A stretch of DNA of 64,000 nucleotides from JACDBZ01 sp036262075. Lineage in GTDB: Bacteria; Chloroflexota; Limnocylindria; QHBO01. The notes beneath the pieces were generated by a model. It saw nothing but the letters and a program-made list of their open reading frames with translations, searched no databases and was not told where the DNA came from. This document shows positions 8,635 to 17,245 of this stretch, piece after piece. How positions within the stretch are numbered: the first letter of the stretch is position 1; every line of letters begins with the position of its first letter. Location of the stretch: positions 17,881-81,880 of the forward strand of contig DATAJO010000013.1 of NCBI GenBank assembly GCA_036262075.1, written 5' to 3'. The translations under genes were made by a program, and so were the position numbers.

Positions 8635-9153
8635 CTATGCGTTCTCGATCAAGAGGGCCTTCGACAGCCCGACGATGAAGGGACGCTTCTGCACGCGGCT
8701 GTGGACATACGCGTCCGGGAGGAGTCGCACCTTCTCGAGCTCGTCGAGGACGAGATACGGAAGCCCGAGGGCCTCGAATTGCCGGGTGAGGAATCGGCCC
8801 TGGATCTCCTGGAACGCCTGATGGTCCTGGATGCTTCCTCTCAGGCTGACGAACATGAAGAGGGGGATCTCATACTTGAGATTGATCGTCGTCAGCTCAC
8901 TGATGGTCGTCAGGAAGCCCGTGGCGCCCATGATCGCGGCGGTCTTCACACCGCCGAAGAAGCCTCCCGTGCAGATGGCGACCGCTTCCGGCTCGCGTGC
9001 GACCCGGATATTGGTCACGTCAGGGTCGGCGTCGAAGAGGTCGAGGAGCGGCGCAACCCAGTCATCCGGTAGCCCGGCGGTGAGGCTGATGCCGATCTCC
9101 TTGGAAGTGTCGACGAGAGCGCGGTAGACGGGAGGGACCGTTGGTGTCGTCAT
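8635..9153 (-). CDS. ThDP-dependent decarboxylase, alpha subunit (ComD-like Pyr domain)
   Basis: The 172-aa protein is the pyrimidine-binding half of the split ThDP enzyme. The ISLTAGLPDDWVAPLLD start and the REPEAVAICTGGFFGG segment, with the Glu that activates the cofactor, match ComD and the N-terminal half of phosphonopyruvate decarboxylase. I chose the ATG at 9153 because family members begin near this point and a GGAG lies upstream. It is the first gene of the minus-strand operon alpha, beta, LLM oxidoreductase, and diverges from the amidohydrolase gene at 9325 across a 171-bp intergenic region. Confidence 0.85.
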   Translation of the reverse strand: MTTPTVPPVYRALVDTSKEIGISLTAGLPDDWVAPLLDLFDADPDVTNIRVAREPEAVAICTGGFFGGVKTAAIMGATGFLTTISELTTINLKYEIPLFMFVSLRGSIQDHQAFQEIQGRFLTRQFEALGLPYLVLDELEKVRLLPDAYVHSRVQKRPFIVGLSKALLIENA

Positions 9154-9324
9154 GTGGCTCCGGCTTTCGAGGATGTGGTCCATTCGCCTGAGGTTCCGCC
9201 CGAGCCTACCACGGCAACCGGCTATTCGCACAAACTCAGCGCAAAGGACGGACGCGGTCGCCATGGACTATCCTACGGACATTGTGTTGTTCTTTGTGCT
9301 CGCGCTAGTCGGGCATCGCGCCGA
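9154..9324. promoter_or_regulatory. Divergent intergenic region between ThDP enzyme and amidohydrolase operons
   Basis: This 171-bp region must hold both promoters. I see no convincing -35/-10 pair. It does contain CACAA at 9229 and TTGTG at 9282 and 9294, the same half-sites as the palindrome before tctC at 16055-16068, so it may share a regulator with that operon. Confidence 0.3.
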
Positions 9325-10530
9325 ATGACCACCGCCCCGGACCGCTCCACGGCAGGCAGCGGTGCGATCATCAACATCGGACGGCTGTACACCGGCGACT
9401 GGCACGCTCCCGACGTTCCCGCCGAAGCCCTCCACCTGTCCGACGGGCGGATCGACCACATCGGAGCCAACGCCGATGCGCTGGCGATGGGCGGCGACTA
9501 CGTGCTCGACGTCGCGGGCATGACGGTGACCCCCGGCTTCATCGACACCCACGTCCACCCGCAGATCGGCGACTGGACCTCCCGTCATCGGATCATCGAC
9601 TGGATCGAGGGATACGGGCGTGCCGGCGTGACGACCGTCGTCTCGCAGGGCAGCCCGCATCTCCAGGGACGGCCGCGCGATGCGATCGGCACGAAAGCGC
9701 TGGCGATGCTGTCGGCGCGCGTCTTCGCCGACTACCGCCCCGGCGGCGTGCGGGTGGTGGCCGGAACGGTGCTGCTTGAGCCCGGTCTGGCCGACGCCGA
9801 CTGGCCCGAGATGTACGCAGCCGGTGTGCGCTACATCGGAGAGATCGGCATCAGCGGCGTCAGCGACCCGGCCGAAGCCGAGCCGATGGTGCAAGCCGGT
9901 CGGTCGGCGGGGATGCGGGTCAGCATGCACTTCGGCGCGCCCAGCGTCGCCGGCTCCCGAGGCATGGGGCTGCCCGAGGCGCTCGCCCTGCGGCCGGATG
10001 TGCTCGCGCACGTCAACGGCGGCTCGACGGGGCGCTCCGACGACGAGCTGATCGCCGCGATCGACGGGACATCGTGGTTCCTCGAGGGCAACTTCCACGG
10101 CGGCACCCGGCAATTCATCCTCATGGCTCGCACGCTGGCCGAACGTGGCGAGGGACACCGGCTCATCCTCGGCTCCGATACCCCCAGCGCGGTGGGCATC
10201 GTGCCGCAGGCGATCCTCCGGCTCGTCTGCGTCCTGTGTGGACTGGCAGACTGGAGCCCGGGGGAGGCGATCGCCGCAGCGACCGGAAACGCCCGGCACG
10301 CGTTCGGCCTCGAGGCCGGAACGCTGGAGCTCGGCGCGCCCGCCGATCTCCTCTGCGTCGATGCGCCCATCGGCTCGAGTGCCGCCGATGCCACCGAGGC
10401 GCTCATCTTCGGTGACGTACCGGGCGTCGCCGCCGTGATCCAGGACGGCGTCGTCATGAGCGGACGGGCCGTCAACACGCCATTTCCGCGGCGTGCCGTC
10501 ACCCTGCGTGAGCTCAGCCCAACCGAGTAG
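9325..10530 (+). CDS. Amidohydrolase-superfamily hydrolase (enamidase/imidazolonepropionase-like)
   Basis: A 401-aa metal-dependent cyclic amidase or related hydrolase. The HxH motif is H76/H78 in VTPGFIDTHVHP, with further candidate ligands in RVSMHFG and VLAHVNGG and the catalytic Asp in LGSDTPSA. The GSDTPSAVGIVPQAILR segment and overall length resemble enamidase of nicotinate catabolism, though substrate assignment within this superfamily is unsafe. The C-terminus carries the usual ADLLCVDAP beta-sandwich strand. I start at ATG 9325 since upstream in-frame sequence lies in the divergent promoter region. An amidinotransferase-fold gene follows after 13 bp in the same operon. Confidence 0.85.
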   Translation: MTTAPDRSTAGSGAIINIGRLYTGDWHAPDVPAEALHLSDGRIDHIGANADALAMGGDYVLDVAGMTVTPGFIDTHVHPQIGDWTSRHRIIDWIEGYGRAGVTTVVSQGSPHLQGRPRDAIGTKALAMLSARVFADYRPGGVRVVAGTVLLEPGLADADWPEMYAAGVRYIGEIGISGVSDPAEAEPMVQAGRSAGMRVSMHFGAPSVAGSRGMGLPEALALRPDVLAHVNGGSTGRSDDELIAAIDGTSWFLEGNFHGGTRQFILMARTLAERGEGHRLILGSDTPSAVGIVPQAILRLVCVLCGLADWSPGEAIAAATGNARHAFGLEAGTLELGAPADLLCVDAPIGSSAADATEALIFGDVPGVAAVIQDGVVMSGRAVNTPFPRRAVTLRELSPTE

Positions 10531-10543
10531 GAGTCCTCGCCCG

Positions 10544-11551
10544 ATGAATCAGATGCACCGATTGCCGCCCGGCTACGAACCAGGACGGGTCGTGCGCAGC
10601 GAAGAAGTCCACGACATCGATTTCCTCGACGAGGTCGAGGCGGTTTGGGGCGGGCCATGGGGTGCCCAGTCCAAGATCGGCAAGCTGCGCCGCGCGCTGG
10701 TGTGCCGCCCGACCGAGAACGATGCGCCGCCGGAGGCGCGCGCCGACCCGATCTCGTATGGGTTCCTCGACGGCATGCCCGACCTGGCGCAGATGCAGGC
10801 GGAGCACGACGCGTTCACCCGCGTCCTCCAGGAGGAGGGGGTGACCGTCGAGTTCGTCGAGGTCGAGGAACACCAGGTCGGCGCATACATGCGGCTGCGG
10901 TCGCTGTGGGCGACGGCGTCCGCGTTCGTCATCAACGGCGGCGCGATCATCCCCCGGTACGGTCGCGGACCGTGGCGACGCGGGCAGGAAGTGCTCCTCG
11001 CGCGCAAGTTGATGGAGCTCGGCTGCCCGATCCTCCTCACGGTGCACGGCAAGGGCGTCGCCGAGCTCGGCGGCAATGCCCTGTGGCTTGATCCCGAGCA
11101 CATCATCGTCGGCCTCGGGTCGAGCGGGAACATTGAAGGGCTGCGCCAGGTCGAACCGCTGCTGCGGACCGCCGGCGCCAGGGAGATCCATGTCGCCTAC
11201 TTCACGGGGATCGCGCACCTCGACCTCGTCCTGGGCATCGCTGGCCCGAAGCTGGCCGTCATGCATCGGCCGCATCTCGACCACGAGACGATTCGCTACC
11301 TGAGACACAAGGGCTTCACGCTGATCGAGACCGATCAGGCCGAATTCCGCCGCGGCGCCTGCAACCTGCTCGCGCTCGACGAGCGAACCGTCGTCCTCCC
11401 GTCCGGGTGCGACCGAACGGCCGAGGCGCTCGATCGCCACGGGGTTCGGGTGATCGAGCTCGATTTCACGGCGATCAACCTGGCGGGCGGTGGGCCGCAC
11501 TGCGCCGTCGGCGCCCTCCTCCGCGACCCCGGGCCGTCGCTGACGGCCTAG
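10544..11551 (+). CDS. Amidinotransferase/arginine-deiminase-fold enzyme (DDAH-like)
   Basis: A 335-aa guanidino-group-modifying enzyme. It belongs to the pentein fold that includes dimethylarginine dimethylaminohydrolase, arginine deiminase and glycine amidinotransferase. The catalytic Cys is C320 in NLAGGGPHCAVGALLRDP near the C-terminus, the catalytic His is H225 in AHLDLVLGIAG, and the ELGGNAL segment holds the usual acidic/GGN substrate loop. Start is ATG 10544 in a CCGATG context. It is the second gene after the amidohydrolase. Its stop codon overlaps that of the convergent LLM gene in a single CTAG. The substrate is likely a guanidine-containing molecule. Confidence 0.85.
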   Translation: MNQMHRLPPGYEPGRVVRSEEVHDIDFLDEVEAVWGGPWGAQSKIGKLRRALVCRPTENDAPPEARADPISYGFLDGMPDLAQMQAEHDAFTRVLQEEGVTVEFVEVEEHQVGAYMRLRSLWATASAFVINGGAIIPRYGRGPWRRGQEVLLARKLMELGCPILLTVHGKGVAELGGNALWLDPEHIIVGLGSSGNIEGLRQVEPLLRTAGAREIHVAYFTGIAHLDLVLGIAGPKLAVMHRPHLDHETIRYLRHKGFTLIETDQAEFRRGACNLLALDERTVVLPSGCDRTAEALDRHGVRVIELDFTAINLAGGGPHCAVGALLRDPGPSLTA

Positions 11552-12546
11552 GCTTCGCCTCCGCCGACCCGAGCCGCCGCGAGGGCGAACGCCTCGCGGT
11601 GGTGCTCGGACGGCCCGGCGAGGGACAGCACCACCTCGTCCAACCCGGCTCCGGCATATTCGTCGAGCCGCTCGGCGCAGGTACGGGGCGAGCCGGCGAT
11701 GGCGAGGGCCTCGACCGCCTCGTCGGGCACCAATCGGGTCGCGGCATCCAGGTCGCGGCCCGCGATGGCCGCGACGATTGCCTCCTGGTCGATGCTGATG
11801 CCCGCCGCGTGCACGGACTCGGCCAGGTGGGCGTTGCGGAGCACGAAGGCAAGCTTCCTACGGCACGCCTCGAACGCCACCCGGCCGTCGCGGCTGACCG
11901 CGGTGATCACGTAGGCGGCCCGATACACGGCGTCCACCGGCCGCTCGTTCGCCCGGGCCTCCTCGTCGACGGCCCGCAGCGCCTCGTGGATGGAGCTCAC
12001 CGACAGGCCCGAGGACAGGACGACACCGTCGGCGTCGCGACCGGCCAGACGGAGCATGTGGGGACCCATCGCCGCCACGTAGATGGGCGTCGTCACCGGT
12101 TCCTGGAGCGCGAGCCGCGCCCCGGACAGGGTGAAGTGTTGGCCGGCATGATGCGCGGGCGCACCCGAGAAGAGGAGGCGCAGGCAGGCCACGTACTCGC
12201 GCATCGTGGCGACCGGTCGGTGCGCCTCGACGCCCGACTCCGCGAGGAACAGCGGATTGCCCACGCCGAGCGCGATCGCGGCTCGGTTCGGGCGGCCCTC
12301 CGAGAGGGACGCCATCGCCATGGCCATCAGCATCGGATGGCGCAGGTACGGACTCACGCCGGTCGGCACCGCGCGCAGCGTGCGCGTTGCGCTCACCACC
12401 GCGAGCGCGGTGAGCGTCGACTCCTGGTAGCCCAGGTGCTCGGCGAGCCACATCGACGCGATTCCGCTGCGCTCGGCCCGCCGCCCGATCGCAACCGCCG
12501 CGCTGACCGGTGCCATCCCGTCGAACGCAACGCCGATCGCCGTCAT
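11548..12546 (-). CDS. Second LLM-class (luciferase-like) oxidoreductase
   Basis: A 332-aa luciferase-fold protein of the F420-dependent reductase type: MTAIGVAFDG start, WLAEHLGY near residue 35, PTGVSPYLRHP, ALGVGNPLFL and YVAAMGPHMLRLAGRDADGVVLSSG. It shares only fold-level similarity with the other LLM enzyme at 7029, so it is not a recent duplicate. It is the last gene of the four-gene minus-strand operon M24, MR/MLE, opine dehydrogenase, LLM, and its ATG overlaps the preceding stop in an ATGA, implying tight coupling with the opine dehydrogenase-like enzyme. Confidence 0.88.
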   Translation of the reverse strand: MTAIGVAFDGMAPVSAAVAIGRRAERSGIASMWLAEHLGYQESTLTALAVVSATRTLRAVPTGVSPYLRHPMLMAMAMASLSEGRPNRAAIALGVGNPLFLAESGVEAHRPVATMREYVACLRLLFSGAPAHHAGQHFTLSGARLALQEPVTTPIYVAAMGPHMLRLAGRDADGVVLSSGLSVSSIHEALRAVDEEARANERPVDAVYRAAYVITAVSRDGRVAFEACRRKLAFVLRNAHLAESVHAAGISIDQEAIVAAIAGRDLDAATRLVPDEAVEALAIAGSPRTCAERLDEYAGAGLDEVVLSLAGPSEHHREAFALAAARVGGGEA

Positions 12547-13643
12547 GGCGCCGCGTCGAATCCGTGCCGCACCGTGGCGATGACTCGGTCGGCGGTCATA
12601 TCCGCGAAGCCCATGCGGTCGAGCGTCAGGCCCTCGGACCGGTAGTCGACGTCCTTGATGGTCGACACCAGCTCGATGATCGCGTCCATGGTCGGCGTCG
12701 GCACTCCCGCCAGGCGCCCGAGCTCGGCGAAGGGGACGAGGCCGAAGGGAACGTCCTCCTCGAAGTAGCGGTGGTCCACGGACGTGGGAGCCCGGATGTG
12801 GCGGTTCGGGGCGCTCTGGTGGAACACCTCGTAGGCCGACCCGGTGTCCGCCGCCTCGGGCGTCGTGTACCCGATCTCGCGGAAGTACTCGACGAACGAC
12901 TGGGTCGGGATGCCGAGCGAGGCGGCGACGGCCACGCGCTCTCCGTCGATCCGGTCGATGAGGCGACCGACCGACGGGGTGATGCCCTCGAAGTAGTGGA
13001 GGAAGTCACCGCCGGTCCACTCGATGCGGCCGACGTTGCAGAGCGTCGCCGCTGGATGATGGATCGCGTTCATGTAGCGGAACATCGTCTCCATGACGTC
13101 GCCGGCCGGCGTGGCCGCCGGGTACAGCGTGGCGACGCGCGGGAACCACTCGGCGGTTCGGTCTCCGGGAAACGCGGCGACGTACAGGCGCCGAACCTCG
13201 AGGCTGACGCGGACGGTGGCGGGAGCGATGAGGCGCGCCGCGTAGGGCAGGGTGGAGGAGCCGCACACCACCGGATCGGCGAACCCGTGCGCCGTCAGCG
13301 CTCGCGCGATCGTCACCGCCGTGTGGCCCGGCGTCGCCAGGACCAGCTGTCCCGGCTGGAGGTGGGGCGCGATCGCGGAGACCATCGCGGCGTGGGCCAG
13401 CAACGGCGCGACGAGCATGACCGCATCGGCGCCACGCACGGCGGTGGCGGGGTCGTTGGTCACGACGGGGATCGGCGCGAAGCCTTCGCCCATGACGCCC
13501 ACGTAGTCGAGCCCCCCACGCTCGCGGATGGGGTCGATCGTGGCGGGGGATCGGCTGTAGAGCCGCACCGCGAAGCCGCGGCGCGTGAGGTCCGCGGCCG
13601 CCGCGCAGCCGCCGTTCCCGGCTCCGATGATGGCGACGTTCAT
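12543..13643 (-). CDS. NAD(P)-dependent opine/octopine dehydrogenase-family protein
   Basis: The 366-aa product has an N-terminal Rossmann domain (MNVAIIGAGNGGCAAAADLTRRG) and the all-alpha C-terminal opine dehydrogenase domain, with the characteristic NAIHHPAATLCNVGRIE segment holding the catalytic His. The family forms or oxidatively splits secondary amines between an amino acid and a keto acid. I prefer the ATG at 13643 because GGAGG lies 7 nt upstream; an ATG at 13649 would leave one base. It follows the MR/MLE gene by 2 bp and overlaps the LLM gene, so it is a core step of the island pathway. Confidence 0.87.
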   Translation of the reverse strand: MNVAIIGAGNGGCAAAADLTRRGFAVRLYSRSPATIDPIRERGGLDYVGVMGEGFAPIPVVTNDPATAVRGADAVMLVAPLLAHAAMVSAIAPHLQPGQLVLATPGHTAVTIARALTAHGFADPVVCGSSTLPYAARLIAPATVRVSLEVRRLYVAAFPGDRTAEWFPRVATLYPAATPAGDVMETMFRYMNAIHHPAATLCNVGRIEWTGGDFLHYFEGITPSVGRLIDRIDGERVAVAASLGIPTQSFVEYFREIGYTTPEAADTGSAYEVFHQSAPNRHIRAPTSVDHRYFEEDVPFGLVPFAELGRLAGVPTPTMDAIIELVSTIKDVDYRSEGLTLDRMGFADMTADRVIATVRHGFDAAP

Positions 13644-13645
13644 GG

Positions 13646-14830
13646 TCATTCCTCCGTCTCGCCAACTCGATCGGTGCGGTAACGCTCGAGTTTGACCGGG
13701 TCGAGCGTGACGCCGAGGCCCGGCTCCTCGGGGAGCGCCACGGATCCTTCGGAGTACGCCATTGGCTTGGTGACGAGGTCGTCGACGTACTGGCGGCCGG
13801 CGACCGTGGTGGGGGCCTGCTCGGCAGGCGCGGAAATCGGGAAGACGCACGGCAGGCTGACGATCTCCCGGCTGGCCGCGAGCTGAACGTTGGCGGCGTT
13901 GCCGATGCCGAGCTCCCCGGAGCCGTTCACGTTGCAGGGCAGGCCGGCTGCCTGGGCAACCGCGATCATCTCCCGAGCTCGGAACAAGCCTCCCGGCTTC
14001 GTCACGTAGATCGAGATCGCGTCGGCCGCACGGGTGGTCGCGATCTCGAGCACGTCGCGGGCGGTCCAGGCGCTCTCGTCGGCCATCACCGGCGTGTTGA
14101 CCGACGCGGTGACGATGGCCATCTCGCGCAGCCCCTGCACCGGCTGCTCGATCAGGTCGATGCCGTAGGCCTCGAGGCGCTCGATCTGACGGATCGCGAC
14201 CTTGGGCGAGGGATACGCCTGGTTGGCGTCGAGCGTGATCGACACGTGTGGGCCGACGGCGGCCCGGACTTCCCGCACCGTCTCGATGTCGCGCGGGAAG
14301 TCGACGCCGACCTTGATCTTGATGGCCCGCAGTCCCTCGCCGACGGCAGCGACCGCTTCATCGACCGCCTGCGCCGTCGGCATGAAGCCGAGGCTCTGCG
14401 CCAGCGGAACGCTCTGCCGGAACGCTCCGCCCAGCAGCTGCGCGACGCTGAGGCCCGTGGCCTTGCCGATGACGTCGTGGACGGCCATGTCGATGGCCGC
14501 CTTGGCATACGGGTAGCCGCGGATCGTGCGATCCATGATCTCGAGCAGGCGCTCGACGTCATAGACGTCGGACCCGTCGATGGCGGGGAACAGCACATCG
14601 GTGAGCAGGTGTCGGGTCGCGCCCGCCTCCTCGCCGTAGTAGCGGCCGTGGTCGCCGCCCCAGCGCGGGTTGATGGGAGCTTCCCCCAGGCCGACGTGCT
14701 CCGAGTCGGTGAGGAGCCGGACGACGACGTGACGCGCGGAGGACATCGCCATCGACGCCATCGCATGGTGTCGCCGCCGCGGCACCTCGACCGGGATGGC
14801 CTCGATGCCGACGATGTGGATGCTGCTCAT
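13646..14830 (-). CDS. Mandelate racemase / muconate lactonizing enzyme family protein (enolase superfamily)
   Basis: A 394-aa enolase-superfamily enzyme that abstracts a proton alpha to a carboxylate. The catalytic lysine pair is K171/K173 (AIKIKVG), the Mg ligands are D201 (LDANQAY), E228 (IEQPV) and D251 (MADES), and the opposite-face lysine is K278 (YVTKPGG), so all catalytic positions are intact. This pattern fits the MLE subgroup (lactonising, racemising or succinylbenzoate-type). An epimerase or racemase of an N-substituted amino acid would fit the neighbouring opine dehydrogenase-like gene, but that is inference. The start lies 4 bp after the M24 gene stop. Confidence 0.9.
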   Translation of the reverse strand: MSSIHIVGIEAIPVEVPRRRHHAMASMAMSSARHVVVRLLTDSEHVGLGEAPINPRWGGDHGRYYGEEAGATRHLLTDVLFPAIDGSDVYDVERLLEIMDRTIRGYPYAKAAIDMAVHDVIGKATGLSVAQLLGGAFRQSVPLAQSLGFMPTAQAVDEAVAAVGEGLRAIKIKVGVDFPRDIETVREVRAAVGPHVSITLDANQAYPSPKVAIRQIERLEAYGIDLIEQPVQGLREMAIVTASVNTPVMADESAWTARDVLEIATTRAADAISIYVTKPGGLFRAREMIAVAQAAGLPCNVNGSGELGIGNAANVQLAASREIVSLPCVFPISAPAEQAPTTVAGRQYVDDLVTKPMAYSEGSVALPEEPGLGVTLDPVKLERYRTDRVGETEE

Positions 14831-14834
14831 CGGC

Positions 14835-15998
14835 TCATGCGAGACGAATGAGCGATTCGTTCGTGGTCACGTCGCTCATGAGCTCGTACCCTCCATCGGT
14901 GACGAGGAACATGTCCTCGATATGGAAGCCCATTTCGCCAGGCACCATGAAGAAGGGCTCATACGTCAGCACCGTGCCGGGCTGAAGAATGATCTCCGTG
15001 TCGGCCGTCAGGTAGGGCTCTTCGTGGCCCGTCAGCCCGATGCCGTGGCCGAGGAACGAGAGCGTCGGCTCGAGCCCCTTCGATCGGCAGTGCGAAGCAT
15101 AGGCCTGCCACAGGAGCTTGGCCGGAGTGCCGGGCGCGAGCAGCTTGAGCGCCTCCTCGCGCGCCTCCATGAGCACGTTCCAGATGCGCGCCTGCTCGGA
15201 GGTGGGCTCACCCACGACGGCCGTGCGCGTGACGTTGGACTGGTGGTTCTCGAGCGTCGCCAGGATCTCGATGCGAACGACGTCGCCCTGGACGATCGCT
15301 CGGTCGGCCGGCTTCGGGTTCACGATGCCGCTGCGCGGTCCGCTGCCGATGTTCGACCGAACGGCGTCGCCGCCGTTGCTGAGCACGGCATCGGTGATGA
15401 CGGCAGCGAGCTGCTTCTCGGTCATACCAACCTGGAAGCGCTCGACCGCAGCCGCCTCGGCCGCGTCGGTGATGCGAGCGATCCGGCGCAGCCGGTCGAT
15501 CTCGACCTCGTTCTTGATCATGCGCGCCGCCAGGAAGAGCTCGCGGCTCGGGACGAACTCCGCGCCGGTCAGGGTGCTCGACAGCTGGAGGTAGTCCCCG
15601 GCCGGCATGTAGTCCAGCTCGAGGCCGAGGCGACCTCGCTCGAGGCCGAGCTCAGCAATGCAGTCGGCGAGCACGCGCATCGGCGCGTCCTTGAACTGGT
15701 CGTAGGCGCGGACATCGCGAATGGCGGATCGCTCGCGCGCCAGCGGGGCCTCGACCGAGACCACGATGAGCACGCTGCGTCCGTCGGCGGTCACGACGCT
15801 GATCGTTCGCCGATGGCGGTTGACGGGGTGTGAGGGCACCAGGAAGCCAATCGTGTACGCAACATTCTCGGGAGACATCCCGATCAGCGCGTCCAACCCC
15901 TGGGCTGCCATACGCGCTCGCAACCCATCTATCGTCGTCAACGTCGCCTCCACGCAGTTGGCTGGATCCCGGATGTCGCGGCCCGGCGCCGCTGTCAA
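14835..15998 (-). CDS. M24-family (pita-bread) protein, creatinase/prolidase-like, with altered metal ligands
   Basis: A 387-aa protein with an N-terminal creatinase-type domain (about 20-155) and a C-terminal pita-bread domain. Three of the five canonical metal ligands are kept (H318 in LGHGIG, E347 in LTYEP, E361 in HIEDMF). The first two aspartates are replaced by E244 (VRIEIL) and N255 (HQSNVTRT), exactly 11 residues apart as in the family. Such loss is known for creatinase, which hydrolyses creatine without metal. The protein may therefore be a C-N hydrolase rather than an aminopeptidase. The start is a TTG at 15998; a GTG at residue 16 is possible. First gene of a four-gene operon, divergent from tctC. 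Confidence 0.87.
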   Translation of the reverse strand: MTAAPGRDIRDPANCVEATLTTIDGLRARMAAQGLDALIGMSPENVAYTIGFLVPSHPVNRHRRTISVVTADGRSVLIVVSVEAPLARERSAIRDVRAYDQFKDAPMRVLADCIAELGLERGRLGLELDYMPAGDYLQLSSTLTGAEFVPSRELFLAARMIKNEVEIDRLRRIARITDAAEAAAVERFQVGMTEKQLAAVITDAVLSNGGDAVRSNIGSGPRSGIVNPKPADRAIVQGDVVRIEILATLENHQSNVTRTAVVGEPTSEQARIWNVLMEAREEALKLLAPGTPAKLLWQAYASHCRSKGLEPTLSFLGHGIGLTGHEEPYLTADTEIILQPGTVLTYEPFFMVPGEMGFHIEDMFLVTDGGYELMSDVTTNESLIRLA

Positions 15999-16008
15999 AT
16001 CCAGCTCG

Positions 16009-16024
16009 TTGTACGAATATACAA
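16009..16024. promoter_or_regulatory. Inverted repeat TTGTA-N6-TACAA
   Basis: Perfect 5-bp arms (16009-16013 and 16020-16024) lie 10 bp upstream of the M24 start codon in an unusually AT-rich patch. It would sit over the promoter or leader of the minus-strand operon, a position suited to a repressor. Confidence 0.45.
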
Positions 16025-16054
16025 GAAGCCCCTAGCCCGGCGCCGGAGAAGTGT

Positions 16055-16093
16055 CACAAACACTTGTGCGATTACTCCGGCACGCGGTAGACT
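16055..16093 (+). promoter_or_regulatory. Putative tctC promoter with overlapping CACAA-N4-TTGTG palindrome
   Basis: TTGTGC (16064-16069) and TAGACT (16088-16093) are 18 bp apart, 56 bp before the tctC start. The palindrome CACAA (16055-16059), 4 bp, TTGTG (16064-16068) overlaps the -35, so a bound regulator could block the polymerase. Confidence 0.45.
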
Positions 16094-16149
16094 CCGGCGT
16101 CGGCGGTGCGACCGCCGTGTATGGCCGGCTGGATTAGGAGGCTCCCTGT

Positions 16150-17232
16150 ATGCCCTCGCGCTTTCCGATCTTGGCAACACTCCTGCTGCTCTTGGCGGCG
16201 TGCTCCACGCCTGGATCCCCGACCCCCGAAGCCTCTGCGCGCAGTGATGCGAGCGCCGATGAGGCGACCAGTGCGGAGGCCGTAGCGTCTCCGGAGCTGG
16301 CCGGCTACCAGGATGGTGACGTTGTGAGCATCATTGTGCCGACCGACCCGGGTGGCGGCATCGATGCCCAGGCTCGGCTCATCGAACCGCTGCTCGAAGA
16401 GAAGCTGCGTGAGATCTCGGGCTCCGACGTCGAGGTCGTCGTTCAGAACATGCCCGGCGGCGCGCAGCTCATCGGGCTCGAGCACGTTTGGCGCGCGGAT
16501 CCCGATGGGATGACGGTCCTGTACCACATCACCAACGTCATGATCTCGCACCAGGTGCTGGGTGGGGCCGACGTCGAAATGCGTGAGATGACGCCCATCG
16601 GCAGGCTCACGCTGGCGCCGACCGGCCTCATCGTCCGCAAGGATCTCGAGCTGCCCGAGCGCAGCCTGACCGGCCTGATCGAGCGATCGGCCACCCAGCC
16701 GATCCTCATCGGCAACGTCGGCGATCCGGTCGAGATCGAGATGGTCAGGAAGCTGCTGTCGGACGGCGGACTCGAGTTCGCGACGGACGTCGTCCAGCTC
16801 GATGGCACGTCGGACCTCATCGCGTCGCTGTTGCGCTCCGAGATCGAGGTGGCCAAGACCACGTCGGCCGGCGCCATTCAGCTGGTCGCCGAGAACCCGG
16901 AGCTCGAGTTCCTCGTCACCCTCGGGTGCGAGCGCGAAGAGGCGCTGCCGGAGGTGCCCTCGATCACCGAAGAGGACATCCCGACGGTGGCGGACATCTG
17001 CCAGAGTGTCGGGCAGTCCCACCGGCTCATCCTGGGCCCGCCCGGCATGTCCGAGGGTCACGCCGCGCAGCTTTCGCAGGCGATGGAGCAGGCGGTGAAT
17101 GACCCGGCCTTCGCCGAGGCGCTGTCGGCGACGAACTTCTCGGCGAGCTGGGAAGCTCCCGAGGCGATCACCTCCCTGCTGGAGGACCTGATCGCCACCT
17201 GGGAGGAGAACGCCGCAGCGATCACCGACTAG
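16150..17232 (+). CDS. tctC: Tripartite tricarboxylate transporter substrate-binding lipoprotein (TctC family)
   Basis: Extracytoplasmic binding protein that captures a carboxylate and hands it to the TctAB membrane complex. The 360-aa precursor has a lipoprotein signal peptide ending LLLLLAAC (Cys17), a Ser/Ala/Pro linker, then the mature domain starting near DVVSIIVPTDPGGGIDAQAR, which carries the family pyrrolidone-loop region. An AGGAGG lies 8 nt before the ATG. A large hairpin at 17246-17287 separates it from the permease gene, which would let the binding protein be made in excess. It diverges from the M24 operon, suggesting it imports the substrate of the island. Confidence 0.93.
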   Translation: MPSRFPILATLLLLLAACSTPGSPTPEASARSDASADEATSAEAVASPELAGYQDGDVVSIIVPTDPGGGIDAQARLIEPLLEEKLREISGSDVEVVVQNMPGGAQLIGLEHVWRADPDGMTVLYHITNVMISHQVLGGADVEMREMTPIGRLTLAPTGLIVRKDLELPERSLTGLIERSATQPILIGNVGDPVEIEMVRKLLSDGGLEFATDVVQLDGTSDLIASLLRSEIEVAKTTSAGAIQLVAENPELEFLVTLGCEREEALPEVPSITEEDIPTVADICQSVGQSHRLILGPPGMSEGHAAQLSQAMEQAVNDPAFAEALSATNFSASWEAPEAITSLLEDLIATWEENAAAITD

Positions 17233-17245
17233 GGGTAACCGCGCA

